Shown: positions 32,399 to 40,774 of the stretch, in pieces | Numbering within the stretch: the stretch's first letter is position 1 | Layout: every line of letters starts with the position of its first letter | Source: DAIMFL01 sp964372215 | Lineage (GTDB): Bacteria; Pseudomonadota; Alphaproteobacteria; Dongiales; Dongiaceae | NCBI GenBank assembly: GCA_964372215.1 | Contig: CAYJQC010000021.1 | Span: forward strand, 18,195-82,194 | Length of the DNA: 64,000 bases | Direction: 5' to 3' | The notes under the pieces: generated by a model | What the model saw: the letters and a program-made list of their open reading frames with translations, nothing else | Database searches by the model: none | What the model was told of the DNA's origin: nothing | Made by a program: the position numbers and the translations under genes

Positions 32399-33859
32399 CT
32401 ACGCGTCTACGGCCGGCACGGACTGCTCCGTGAAGCGCTCCGCCAGCAGCGCCAGTTCGGGGCCGAGCACGCGGTCGGCATCGACCGGCGGCACGATCGC
32501 GCGGACCTCGTCGAGGAACCCGCACAGCGCCGGCGGCGGATCGCGGTCGGTGATATGGAGCGCCTGGGACGCCAGCACGGCGAGCATCGCCAGCGCCGCG
32601 TCGAGACAGCGCCCCGCGCGGTCCTGCTTCGGCCAGGACAGGAAGACCGGCGCCGCGACATCGTCCTGCCCGGCGCCGGCGGTCTCGGTGCCGGGGATGA
32701 AGCTGCGCTGCGCCGCGGCCATCGCCTGCTCGAGATAGCCGGTCATCGCCATCGGGATGTAGCCGACGCTGCCATGGCCGTCGCTGTCGCCGGCATCGCG
32801 CCCGACCATCAGCAGATCGGGCAGATGGGACGAGCGCGCGTCGATCAACCGCACCGCCAGCCGGTGGCACAGCAAGCAGAGATCGGCCGAGATCGCCGCC
32901 AGGTCGTCGAGCGCCGGCGCCGCCATGGCGTTGTGGAATCCGCCGGTGCTGAGGCAGCGTCCGAGCGGATGCGCATCGCAGGGCGGCAGGTAGACCGGAT
33001 TGTCCGAGACGGCGCCGAGCGAGATGGTGGCGGCGCGCTCGGCCGCCGCCAGGGCGCGATGGGCGTGGCCGAGGACGCGCGGCACGATGCGATAGCTGAC
33101 GGGGGCCTGATAGCTGCGGCGATCCGGCCCGGCCGCCGCCGGCAGCAGCCGCCGCAGGTTGCCGAGCGCCGTGGCCTCGTGCGGATCGCCCCACAGCGTG
33201 TCGAGCGCCTGGTCGTAATGCTCGAGCGGCGCATTGAACGCCTCGATCGCGAGCGCCAGGACCCGCTCGGCCAGCCCCAGGCGGCGCCGTGCGACGAACA
33301 CCGAATCCGCCAGCAGGGCGGCGGCGCAGGGCGAGCCGTTGATCAGCGAGCCCCGCTCCTTGACGTCCAGGTCGAACCCGAGGCAGAGCCCGGTGAACAA
33401 GGGATAGAGCGCCAGGATCTCGCCGGCACCGCCCTGGCCGGAGCCGGGCACGGTCGGCATCGGACCGCCGTCGAGCATGGCGGCGACGCCCAGCGCGATG
33501 CGCGGGCTGGTCGCGGCATGGCCTTCGATGAAGTTGGCGAGGCGGGCGAACACGATCCCGCGCACGATCCGTTCCGGCAGGGGATCGCCGAACGAGGTCG
33601 CGGCGGCGAACGGCTTCAGCCGCGCGTGGCGGTCGCGCGACTCGCTGGCGAGACGATGCGAGGCGCGCTCGCCCATCGCCGTGGTCACGCCGTAGACGGA
33701 CGGGCCGGTGTCGCTCTCGATCAGGCGCAGGAAGCTTTTGCGGCAGGCGGCGATGTGCGCCAGCGCCGCTTCGGAGATGTGGACATTCTCCTTCAGCCAG
33801 GCGACCCGGTGCGTCGTCTCCAGATTGATATCGGCACGGCTCGTCAGGATGACGGTCAT
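32399..33859 (-). CDS. HAL/PAL-fold aromatic amino acid lyase-like protein lacking the MIO serine
   Basis: A 486-residue protein of the histidine/phenylalanine ammonia-lyase superfamily: VYGVTTAMG (Tyr56), SLINGSPCAAALLAD, VSYRIVPRVLGHAHRAL, SDNPVY and STGGFHN. Known enzymes form the MIO electrophile from Ala-Ser-Gly in GASGDLAPL. Here the aligned stretch is GGAGEILAL, and residues 144-146 are Gly-Ala-Gly, so the essential Ser is Ala145 (codon GCC). The usual QEDHVSMG loop is also altered to GQDDVAAP. A normal ammonia-lyase reaction is therefore unlikely; the true role is unknown. It starts 25 bases after ubiD on the same strand. Confidence 0.85.
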   Translation of the reverse strand: MTVILTSRADINLETTHRVAWLKENVHISEAALAHIAACRKSFLRLIESDTGPSVYGVTTAMGERASHRLASESRDRHARLKPFAAATSFGDPLPERIVRGIVFARLANFIEGHAATSPRIALGVAAMLDGGPMPTVPGSGQGGAGEILALYPLFTGLCLGFDLDVKERGSLINGSPCAAALLADSVFVARRRLGLAERVLALAIEAFNAPLEHYDQALDTLWGDPHEATALGNLRRLLPAAAGPDRRSYQAPVSYRIVPRVLGHAHRALAAAERAATISLGAVSDNPVYLPPCDAHPLGRCLSTGGFHNAMAAPALDDLAAISADLCLLCHRLAVRLIDARSSHLPDLLMVGRDAGDSDGHGSVGYIPMAMTGYLEQAMAAAQRSFIPGTETAGAGQDDVAAPVFLSWPKQDRAGRCLDAALAMLAVLASQALHITDRDPPPALCGFLDEVRAIVPPVDADRVLGPELALLAERFTEQSVPAVDA

Positions 33860-33884
33860 CGCGGCTCCGGCCCCACGGGCGGCT

Positions 33885-35393
33885 TCACTTCCAGATCGCC
33901 TTCCCCGTACCCGGCAGGCCCAGTCCCGCCCACATCTCGTTGACCCGATCCACCACCGCCTGGTCCATCCTGATCTTACGGCCCCAGTCGCGGTGGGTTT
34001 CGGGGGGCAGCTTGTTGGTGGCGTCCATGCCGATCTTGCCGCCCAATCCTGACTCGGGACTCGCGAAGTCGAGATAGTCGATGGGGGTGTTCTCGACCAC
34101 CGTGATGTCGCGCGCCGGGTCCATGCGGGTGGAGATCGCCCACATCACGTCCTTCCAGTCGCGCGCGTTTATGTCGTCGTCCACGACGATGACGAACTTG
34201 GTGTACATGAACTGGCGCAGGAACGACCAGACGCCGAACATCACCCGCTTGGCGTGGCCGGGATAGGCCTTCCTCATGCTGACAACGGCGATGCGGTAGG
34301 AGCAGCCCTCGGGCGGCAGCCAGAAATCGACGATCTCCGGGAATTGCTGGGTGAGCAGGGGCACGAACACCTCGTTCAGCGCTTCGCCCAGGATCGAGGG
34401 CTCGTCCGGTGACCGTCCGGTGAAGGTGGAGAGATAGATCGGCTGCCGCCGCATGGTGATGGCGCTGATCGTGAAGACCGGGAACTTCTCGACCGCATTG
34501 TAGTAGCCGGTGTGGTCGCCATAGGGTCCCTCGTCGCCGTAGTCGTCGAGGGAAACATGGCCTTCCAACACGATCTCGGCCTGGGCCGGCACCTTCAAGG
34601 GCACGGTCTTGCAGTCGACCAGCTCGACCTTTGCCCCGCGCAGCAGCCCCGCGAACTGGTACTCCGACAGCGTGTCTGGCACCGGCGTCACGGCGGCGAG
34701 GATGGTGCCGGGGTCGGCGCCGATGACGACCGCGGCCGGCAGGGGTTCGCGCTTCTCCTGCTTCCAGCGCGCGTGATGCTGCGCGCCGCCGCGGTGCTTC
34801 AGCCAGCGCATCAGGGTCTTGTCGCGTGCCACAACCTGCATGCGATAGATGCCGAGATTGAAATCGTCCTCGCGCCGCTTGCCCGGCCCCTTGGTCACGA
34901 CCAGCGGCCAGGTGATGAGCGGCGCCGGCTCGCCCGGCCAGCAGGTCTGGATGGGGAGGCGGCCGAGATCGATGTCATCGCCCCGAAGCACCACCTCCTG
35001 GCACGGCGCCGAGCCCACCGTCTTCGGCTTCATCGCCATGACGGTCCTGACCAGGGGCAGCATGTCGAGCGCCTCGCGCCAGCCGCCCGGCGGCTCCGGC
35101 TGCTTCATGAAGGCGAGCGTTTCGCCGATGGCGCGCAGCTGATCGGGCTCGCGGTCCATGCCCCAGGCCACCCGCTCCACGGTACCGAACAGGTTGACCA
35201 GGACGGCCATGTCGTATTTCCGGCCGCCTTCGCCGACGACGTTTTCGAAGATCACCGCCGGCCCGCCCTCGGCCAGCAGTCTGGTCTGGATTTCGGTCAT
35301 CTCGAGGATCGGCGAGACCGGGGCGGTCACCCGCACCAGCCGGCCCTCGCGCTCGAGCCGGGCGATGAAGTCGCGCAGGGAGGAATAGGGCAT
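33885..35393 (-). CDS. ubiD: UbiD family decarboxylase (3-polyprenyl-4-hydroxybenzoate decarboxylase)
   Basis: A 502-residue prFMN-dependent decarboxylase. The start SLRDFIARLEREGRL, the PIQTCWPGEPAPLITWPLV stretch, NLGIYRMQVVARD (cofactor and metal contacts), EGPYGDHTGYY and MDATNKLPPETHRDWGR are all UbiD features, closest to the ubiquinone-pathway type. It removes the carboxyl group of the prenylated hydroxybenzoate made by UbiA, which is encoded at 45681. Family relatives (Fdc1) decarboxylate cinnamates; the HAL-like neighbour makes this worth noting, but the ubiquinone role is more likely. Confidence 0.92.
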   Translation of the reverse strand: MPYSSLRDFIARLEREGRLVRVTAPVSPILEMTEIQTRLLAEGGPAVIFENVVGEGGRKYDMAVLVNLFGTVERVAWGMDREPDQLRAIGETLAFMKQPEPPGGWREALDMLPLVRTVMAMKPKTVGSAPCQEVVLRGDDIDLGRLPIQTCWPGEPAPLITWPLVVTKGPGKRREDDFNLGIYRMQVVARDKTLMRWLKHRGGAQHHARWKQEKREPLPAAVVIGADPGTILAAVTPVPDTLSEYQFAGLLRGAKVELVDCKTVPLKVPAQAEIVLEGHVSLDDYGDEGPYGDHTGYYNAVEKFPVFTISAITMRRQPIYLSTFTGRSPDEPSILGEALNEVFVPLLTQQFPEIVDFWLPPEGCSYRIAVVSMRKAYPGHAKRVMFGVWSFLRQFMYTKFVIVVDDDINARDWKDVMWAISTRMDPARDITVVENTPIDYLDFASPESGLGGKIGMDATNKLPPETHRDWGRKIRMDQAVVDRVNEMWAGLGLPGTGKAIWK

Positions 35394-35632
35394 GGAGACT
35401 CGGCGCTGCTGAGGTGGCGGGGACAGCACGCCCGAAGGGCCGGCGGCGGTCAAGGGCCGCCGGCAACGGCAGCGGCGGCTCCCCCGGCCCGAGGGTCACC
35501 CACAAGGGGGGAGGCGGAGGTCTTGCGGCCGGCTCGATGGGCCCGACACTCCGGGCCGCAGGGATTGCAAAACTGTTGCAATTCTCCCGGTATGAGGGAG
35601 GATCGTATTCCCCGTCTGGCCTTGGTGGTGCC

Positions 35633-36373
35633 ATGCCCGCGCTGTTCGGCCTCGAGATCCTGATCCAGCTCCTGCTCGCCGTCCACGTCGTGCGGACCGG
35701 GCGCCAGCTCTACTGGATCTTCATCATCATGGTGTTTCCCGTGCTCGGCAGCATCGTTTACGCGGTGGCCGAGCTGCTGCCCGACCTGCGCAACAGCCGG
35801 ACCGCCCACGGTGCCGTGCGGGGCGTGCAGCGGGCGATCGATCCCGACCGCGACCTGCGGCGCCTCACCGACGAGCTGGATACCGCCGACACCGCGGAGA
35901 ACCGCCGGCGCCTGGCCGAGGAGCATCTCGCCCGCGGCGACGCGGCGGAGGCGATCCGGCTGTATCGCGGCGCGCTCACCGGCATTCACAGCGACGATCC
36001 GGCGTTGCTCATGGGCCTCGCCCGGGCCCAGTTCGAATCCGGCGACGCGGCCGCCTGCATCGCCACCCTCGACACCCTGCAGTCAGCCCACCCGAAGCTC
36101 AGATCGCCGGAAGGCCATCTGCTGTACGCCCGCGCGCAGGAGGCCGAGGGCCGCATCGCCGACGCGCTCAACAGCTATCACGCGGTGTCGGCCTATTACC
36201 CCGGCGCCGAGGCCCGCTGCCGCTACGCCCTGCTGCTGCAGCTCGAGGGCCATGACGATCCGGCGCGCCGGCTGTTCGCCGACGTGGTGCGCGGCTACGA
36301 GAAGGGCAAGGGCTTCCACCGCGCCCAGCAGCGCGCGTGGTACGACATCGCGCGCCAGAACCTGGACACGTGA
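35633..36373 (+). CDS. Membrane-anchored TPR protein with PLDc_N-like N terminus
   Basis: A 246-residue protein. Residues 1-45 are two hydrophobic segments of the PLDc_N kind (LEILIQLLLAVHVVRTGRQLYWIFIIMVFPVLGSIVYAV). Residues about 85-245 carry helical TPR-like repeats (RRRLAEEHLARGDAAEAIRLYRGAL, ALLMGLARAQFESGDAAACIATL, LLYARAQEAEGRIADALNSYHAV). It probably scaffolds protein partners at the inner membrane. No binding partner can be named. Confidence 0.8.
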   Translation: MPALFGLEILIQLLLAVHVVRTGRQLYWIFIIMVFPVLGSIVYAVAELLPDLRNSRTAHGAVRGVQRAIDPDRDLRRLTDELDTADTAENRRRLAEEHLARGDAAEAIRLYRGALTGIHSDDPALLMGLARAQFESGDAAACIATLDTLQSAHPKLRSPEGHLLYARAQEAEGRIADALNSYHAVSAYYPGAEARCRYALLLQLEGHDDPARRLFADVVRGYEKGKGFHRAQQRAWYDIARQNLDT

Positions 36374-36399
36374 CGGCCGGTTCCGCCGTCCTGCTCGCC

Positions 36400-36588
36400 T
36401 CAGCCTCTCACAGGCGTCTTTCCCGCATCTGCCGCCGGCATGAAGTCCGAGGTGAAGTCCTGAAACTTGCCGCCGGCCGGCAGCGGGATCGCCTCGACCT
36501 GCGCGATGCGGAACGGAAACGGCGCGCCGCCCGCCGCCTGCCATGATCGGGTCAGTGTTGCCAGGCGGGTGCGCAGACTGACCGTCAC
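36400..36588 (-). CDS. Stand-alone C-terminal subdomain of an adenylate-forming enzyme (duplicated fragment)
   Basis: A 62-residue ORF starting at a GTG that overlaps the glycosyltransferase stop (GTGA). Its C-terminal half contains GGKFQDFTSDFMPA, identical to the end of the ligase two genes upstream (37561-38979). At DNA level 43 bases are shared with one mismatch (36455-36497 region versus 37587-37629). In adenylate-forming enzymes this terminal segment carries the catalytic lysine. It may be a duplicated, freely expressed subdomain or a remnant of a second ligase gene. Confidence 0.6.
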   Translation of the reverse strand: MTVSLRTRLATLTRSWQAAGGAPFPFRIAQVEAIPLPAGGKFQDFTSDFMPAADAGKTPVRG

Positions 36589-37553
36589 GGGGAGGATCCC
36601 CTCGACCGGCCGTCGCCGACGACGACGGCGAGCGCCCAGGCGAACACGGTGGCCGCGGTGAAGGGCGCGGCCAGCATCGCCGCGCGCGGCGCCGAACGGC
36701 GTGCCGCGCGCATGACCAGCCGCAGGCGGCGGGCGAAGATGAACGGCAGGTTGAGCGCGAACCAGGGCGAGCCCACGGGAAAGCGCAGCTCCTTGCCGCC
36801 GGCCTTGGCGAGATAGTTGGCCTGGTAGGGCGTGCCCCAGGACCAGCTATGGCGCCACGATTTCGACAGCGTGGCGCGGGCGCGGTGGACGACCGCCAGC
36901 TCGCGCACGAAGTAGAGTCGGAAGCCCCGGGCCTGCGCGCGGGCCTGCAGCTCGAAATCCTCGAGGATCAGGATGTCCTCGTCGAAGCCGCCGAGCGCGT
37001 CGAACACCGCACGCGGCATGGCCAGGCTGACGGTCGGCTGGAACAGGATGCTGCGCTGGCTCGGCCGCCGGTCGCTCCAGTTGAACCAGCACGCGAAGTG
37101 ATCGGCGCGGGCGATCGGGTTCCCGGCCTGCGCCGGGTCGAGCAGGATCGGCCCGCCAAAGCCGCCGAGCCGCCCGATGCGGCCGAGCTGGATCGCGGCC
37201 GCGACCAGCCGGACCAGGAAGTCGTCGCCGACCGGGGCGGCGTCGGCGTCGATGAAGTACAGCAGCGCCCCGCTCGACTCGCGCACCGCCGCGTTGCGGG
37301 TGGCGGAGGGCCCCGGCACCGGGCCTTCGGCGACGGCGACGCCGCGCTCCCGCAGGATCTTCAAGGTATCGTCGCGCGACGGGGTGTAGCCGGCGACGAT
37401 CTCGACCTGCCAGCCCGGCGGCGTCGCCTGGCGCGCCAGGGCGTCGAGCAGGGCCGGCAACGTCGCGGCCCCGTTCTTCACGGGGATGACGATGCTCAGG
37501 CGGCGCGGCTGCGGCCCGCGTCGCGGCGGTGCTGCGGCAGGTTCTGCGCTCAT
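36585..37553 (-). CDS. Family 2 glycosyltransferase
   Basis: A 322-residue GT-A glycosyltransferase. LSIVIPVKNGAATLPALLDAL starts the nucleotide-sugar domain, YFIDADAAP is the DxD metal motif (about residues 103-105), and DEDILILEDFELQARAQARG contains the catalytic ED. The C-terminal part holds a basic hydrophobic helix region near 270-315, likely membrane-associated. It lies between a CapK-like ligase and its small duplicated fragment, suggesting a surface-polymer or lipid-linked glycan pathway. Sugar and acceptor are unknown. Confidence 0.85.
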   Translation of the reverse strand: MSAEPAAAPPRRGPQPRRLSIVIPVKNGAATLPALLDALARQATPPGWQVEIVAGYTPSRDDTLKILRERGVAVAEGPVPGPSATRNAAVRESSGALLYFIDADAAPVGDDFLVRLVAAAIQLGRIGRLGGFGGPILLDPAQAGNPIARADHFACWFNWSDRRPSQRSILFQPTVSLAMPRAVFDALGGFDEDILILEDFELQARAQARGFRLYFVRELAVVHRARATLSKSWRHSWSWGTPYQANYLAKAGGKELRFPVGSPWFALNLPFIFARRLRLVMRAARRSAPRAAMLAAPFTAATVFAWALAVVVGDGRSRGSSP

Positions 37554-37560
37554 GGCGGGG

Positions 37561-38979
37561 TCATGGGTCGCGCTCGGTCAGCGCCGGCATGAAGTCCGAG
37601 GTGAAGTCCTGGAACTTGCCGCCGGGGCTGCGCGCGATGCCCCCGACCCGCTCGATCGCGAGCGGGAATTCGCCGCCACCGGCGCCGCGCCAGGCACCCT
37701 GCAGCGCTGCGGCCAGCGTCGCCGGCAGCGCGCCCGCCAGCAGCAGGCGCAGCTCGAAGCTGCGGTCGCGGCGCTGGTGGATCTGGAACTGGCGCAGGCC
37801 GTGCAGCGCCGCGGGCGGCATCTCCTCCAGCGCCGCGCGCAGGGCGCCGACCAGCGGCAGCGTGCCGTCAGGCAGATAGGCGATCCGGCTGTAGCGACCG
37901 ACCAGGTCGCCGAAGCTCGGCAGCGTGCGGCCGCAAGGGCAGGGGCCGTCGGCGGCGCGCGCCATGTCGCCGGTGTCGTAGCGCAGCAGCGGCATCGCCG
38001 GGTTTTTGAGCGCGGTCACGACCACGCGGCCGGTCTCGCCCGGGGCGCAGGGTGCGTCGGCCCGGTCCAGGATCTCGACGATGCAATGCTCGACGTTGAC
38101 GTGATAGCGGCCGGCGGCGCAGCGGATCGCGACATGGCCGATCTCGTTCAGGCCGTAGGTCTGCTCGACCGGGGCGCCGATCGTCGCCTCGATACGCCGG
38201 CGCATCGACGGCGTGAGCTGCTCGGAAATGGCATGCAGCTTGTGGATGCAAGGCGCCGGCCAGTCGCCGTCGCAGCCGAAGGCCAGGTGCTCCAGGGATT
38301 CCGAATAGGACTGCAGATAGTCCGGCCGTTCGGCGGCGAGCCAGGCGAGCTGCGCCTCGACCGGGCTGGTCACGTTGAAATAGATCAGCGGCCCGGTTTC
38401 GAAGAAGGTGCCGGTATAGCGCCACCAGCGCCGCCGCCCGGTCGCGCCGTCCGCCAGCGGCGCGCTGCCGCGCGGCCGCGGCAGATGGCTGGGCAGGCGG
38501 ATGATCGCGTACGTGCCCATGGGATCGAAGCGGAACCAGCGGCACTGGCGCTGGGCCAGATAGCTGAACATGCGGTTGCTGGCGTTGCTGTGCAGTACGC
38601 GGGTCGGCTGGCCGGTGGTGCCGGACGAGCTGACCCAGCCCCAGATCTTTTCGCCGTCGGGCAGCGCGCGGGAACGCAGGGCATCGCGCTGTTCGCGCAG
38701 CTCGTTCTTGCCAAGCACCGGCAGGCGCGGCAGATCCGGCGGGCCGGCGATGTCCGCCGGGGTCAGCTTCGCCCGCGCGAACAGTTGATGCCAGTACGGC
38801 ACGGTGGCGACCGCGTGGGCGGCCACCCAGGCGAGGGTGGTGGCCGCCGCCGCCGCCAGCACATCGGGCTCGCGAAACTCGTTCTCGACCAGACGGTCGA
38901 AGGCGGCCAGGCCGGCGTGGCGCGGCCGCAGCCGCCAGCGAAGCTGCGCCTCCCGTTCGTCTGCCAGGCTGGTTCTCAT
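37561..38979 (-). CDS. Phenylacetate-CoA ligase-like adenylate-forming enzyme (CapK family)
   Basis: A 472-residue ANL-superfamily enzyme of the PaaK/CapK type. The P-loop-like SSGTTGQPTRVLHSN (about residue 135) binds ATP, and EQTYGLNEIGHVAIRC and LLRYDTGDMARAADGPCPCGRTLP are further conserved motifs. The final GGKFQDFTSDFMPA carries the C-domain lysine. It activates a carboxylate as an adenylate. Coupling to a glycosyltransferase 7 bases downstream resembles capsule or polyketide-decoration operons. The acid substrate is unknown. Confidence 0.85.
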   Translation of the reverse strand: MRTSLADEREAQLRWRLRPRHAGLAAFDRLVENEFREPDVLAAAAATTLAWVAAHAVATVPYWHQLFARAKLTPADIAGPPDLPRLPVLGKNELREQRDALRSRALPDGEKIWGWVSSSGTTGQPTRVLHSNASNRMFSYLAQRQCRWFRFDPMGTYAIIRLPSHLPRPRGSAPLADGATGRRRWWRYTGTFFETGPLIYFNVTSPVEAQLAWLAAERPDYLQSYSESLEHLAFGCDGDWPAPCIHKLHAISEQLTPSMRRRIEATIGAPVEQTYGLNEIGHVAIRCAAGRYHVNVEHCIVEILDRADAPCAPGETGRVVVTALKNPAMPLLRYDTGDMARAADGPCPCGRTLPSFGDLVGRYSRIAYLPDGTLPLVGALRAALEEMPPAALHGLRQFQIHQRRDRSFELRLLLAGALPATLAAALQGAWRGAGGGEFPLAIERVGGIARSPGGKFQDFTSDFMPALTERDP

Positions 38980-39059
38980 GCCGTCGGTCCATCCCCCTGG
39001 ACAACTCTCCCGAACCGGTGCGATTGGTCAAGCCGACGCACCCCGCCGAGGAGTCCCTT

Positions 39060-39533
39060 ATGGGCCGCGAGCATCACTATCAGGTTACCGTCGACTGGAC
39101 CGGCAATCTCGGCACCGGCACCTCGGACTACCGCAAATACAGCCGGGCCCACGAGATCGCGGTCGGCGGCAAGCCGGCGATTCCGGCCTCGTCGGACCCG
39201 GCCTTCCGCGGCGACCCGGCGCGCTGGAACCCGGAGGACCTGCTGGTCGCCTCGCTCTCCGCCTGCCACATGCTGTGGTACCTGCATCTCTGCGCGGTCG
39301 CGGGGATCGTGGTGACGGGGTATCGCGACGCCGCCGGCGGGGTGATGGCGGAAGGCGGCGATGGCGGCGGGCGGTTCACCCGCGTGACCCTTCGGCCGGC
39401 CATCCTGGTGAAGCCCGGGACCGATCTCGAGCAGGCCCGGGCGCTGCATCGCCAGGCGCATGAAAAATGCTTCATCGCCAACTCCGTCAACTTCCCGGTC
39501 GACTGCGCGCCCGACATTCAAGTCGAAGCCTGA
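39060..39533 (+). CDS. OsmC family protein
   Basis: A 157-residue OsmC/Ohr-fold protein. HHYQVTVDWTGN starts the fold; PEDLLVASLSACHMLWYLHLCA has the first conserved Cys, and HEKCFIANSVNFPVDCAP the second. The pair is the peroxidatic/resolving Cys of organic-hydroperoxide reducing family members. GAGGAG precedes the ATG. The TGATG junction couples it to the next gene. Confidence 0.9.
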   Translation: MGREHHYQVTVDWTGNLGTGTSDYRKYSRAHEIAVGGKPAIPASSDPAFRGDPARWNPEDLLVASLSACHMLWYLHLCAVAGIVVTGYRDAAGGVMAEGGDGGGRFTRVTLRPAILVKPGTDLEQARALHRQAHEKCFIANSVNFPVDCAPDIQVEA

Positions 39534-40423
39534 TGGACCGCTTCCCGGCGGAGTTCGAGGATCTGCTGTCGCGCGACGGCAGGCGGGTGCTGGCCGGCAG
39601 CTCGCCGTGGTGCGGCGCGCTGGCCGATCCCCGGCGGCGCTTCGTGGCGCTGAGCGGCATGATTCCGGCGGCGCGCGCCAATGCCTTGCGCGCGCTGCTC
39701 GACCGCCGGCTGCACGGCGCGCTCAGCCCGATGGCGGCGCCGATCCCGCCGGAGGCGACCTGGGAGATGCGCGAGAACTACGGCGAGCTCCTGCCCAAGA
39801 CCGCTCGGGTGCTGACCGCCTATCTCGAGCGGCGGCGCGGCCGGGCAAGTGCCGTCGCCGGCGAGATCGGGCTCGCGGCGATGCTGCGCTCTGCGAGCTT
39901 CCGGGCTTTCGTCGAAGCCGTCGCCGGCAAGCCGCTGCGGCCCCGCAACGGCATCCAGGCGCTGTGCTACGGGCCCGGCGACTACGCCGGCCCGCATAAC
40001 GACCATCATCCGGAGGAGCCGGCGGCGCGCGGCGGCTATGTCGACTGCCACGTCAGCCTGGCCTCGCCCGCGATCGCCCACCAGTGGCTGGTCTATGCCG
40101 AGCGCGGCCATCTCTCTCGCATCGAGAGCGTGGCGACCGCCGGCGGCATCACCGTCTACCGGCTGCCGTTCTGGCACTACACGACGCCGCTGGCGGCCCG
40201 GCCCGGGCGGGAGTCGGCGGCACGGCGCTGGGTGCTGCTCGGCACGTTTCTCTACAAGCAGCCGAGGCAAACCCCGGCCAGGCAGGCGGGCGACATCGGC
40301 GCCGACGAACGGGGAAGCAAGCCAGGGGATTCACCGGGGCACGACAAGAGACCGGGGCGATCGGATCGCCCATCCAAGGGAAACCATCGCAAATGCCGCC
40401 AGCGCGAACCTGCAAATCGATAG
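39533..40423 (+). CDS. 2OG-Fe(II) oxygenase-like protein
   Basis: A 296-residue protein. GPGDYAGPHNDHHPE gives a His-x-Asp pair (His155, Asp157), FWHYTTPL a candidate distal His215, and RRWVLLGTFLY a candidate 2-oxoglutarate-binding Arg. The order fits a double-stranded beta-helix Fe(II)/2OG oxygenase. The last 45 residues are polar, basic and probably disordered. The start overlaps the OsmC stop (TGATG) and the tail overlaps the next gene by 31 bases. Substrate unknown. Confidence 0.6.
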   Translation: MDRFPAEFEDLLSRDGRRVLAGSSPWCGALADPRRRFVALSGMIPAARANALRALLDRRLHGALSPMAAPIPPEATWEMRENYGELLPKTARVLTAYLERRRGRASAVAGEIGLAAMLRSASFRAFVEAVAGKPLRPRNGIQALCYGPGDYAGPHNDHHPEEPAARGGYVDCHVSLASPAIAHQWLVYAERGHLSRIESVATAGGITVYRLPFWHYTTPLAARPGRESAARRWVLLGTFLYKQPRQTPARQAGDIGADERGSKPGDSPGHDKRPGRSDRPSKGNHRKCRQREPANR

Positions 40424-40770
40424 CGGAATCCGTCATCGCGGCCCTGTTCGCGCCTGAGTTGCGCGCATGGCGTGGCGCCGCGCCGCTGTGGAAGGTGTTC
40501 TGGGGCTACGGGGTCTGCATCAGCGCCATCTTCGTCCTGCTACATGTCCAGGCAATGTACCAGGGCCGCGTCGTTATGCAGCAGGTCATGCTATTGTGCT
40601 TTGCCGCCTACACTGTCTGGATCATCGTGTCCGTGTGGCGCTGCGCGGCCAACGCGGAGCCGTTCTGGGGGCTGCTGGCCCGCTGGCTGACGGTGGCCTG
40701 GGCGGGAAACACGGCGTTGGTTCTCTGCTTTCTCCAGCTCGACCTCGTGACCCGCTACCTTGAGCGCTGA
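40393..40770 (+). CDS. Small three-helix membrane protein
   Basis: A 125-residue protein with a conserved-looking AWRGAAPLWKVFWGYGVCIS leading into the first of three hydrophobic segments (about 33-55, 62-82, 95-115). An AAGGGA site lies before the ATG. The W-K-V-F-W-x-Y-G pattern recurs in small proteobacterial membrane proteins of unknown role. It starts inside the oxygenase gene and ends five bases before the TDT transporter start. Confidence 0.65.
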   Translation: MPPARTCKSIAESVIAALFAPELRAWRGAAPLWKVFWGYGVCISAIFVLLHVQAMYQGRVVMQQVMLLCFAAYTVWIIVSVWRCAANAEPFWGLLARWLTVAWAGNTALVLCFLQLDLVTRYLER

Positions 40771-40774
40771 CAGG

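Noticed and set aside
32036..33943. A 635-codon plus-strand open frame opposite the HAL-like gene
   Set aside because: Composition and lack of any family motif mark it as an antisense shadow in GC-rich DNA.
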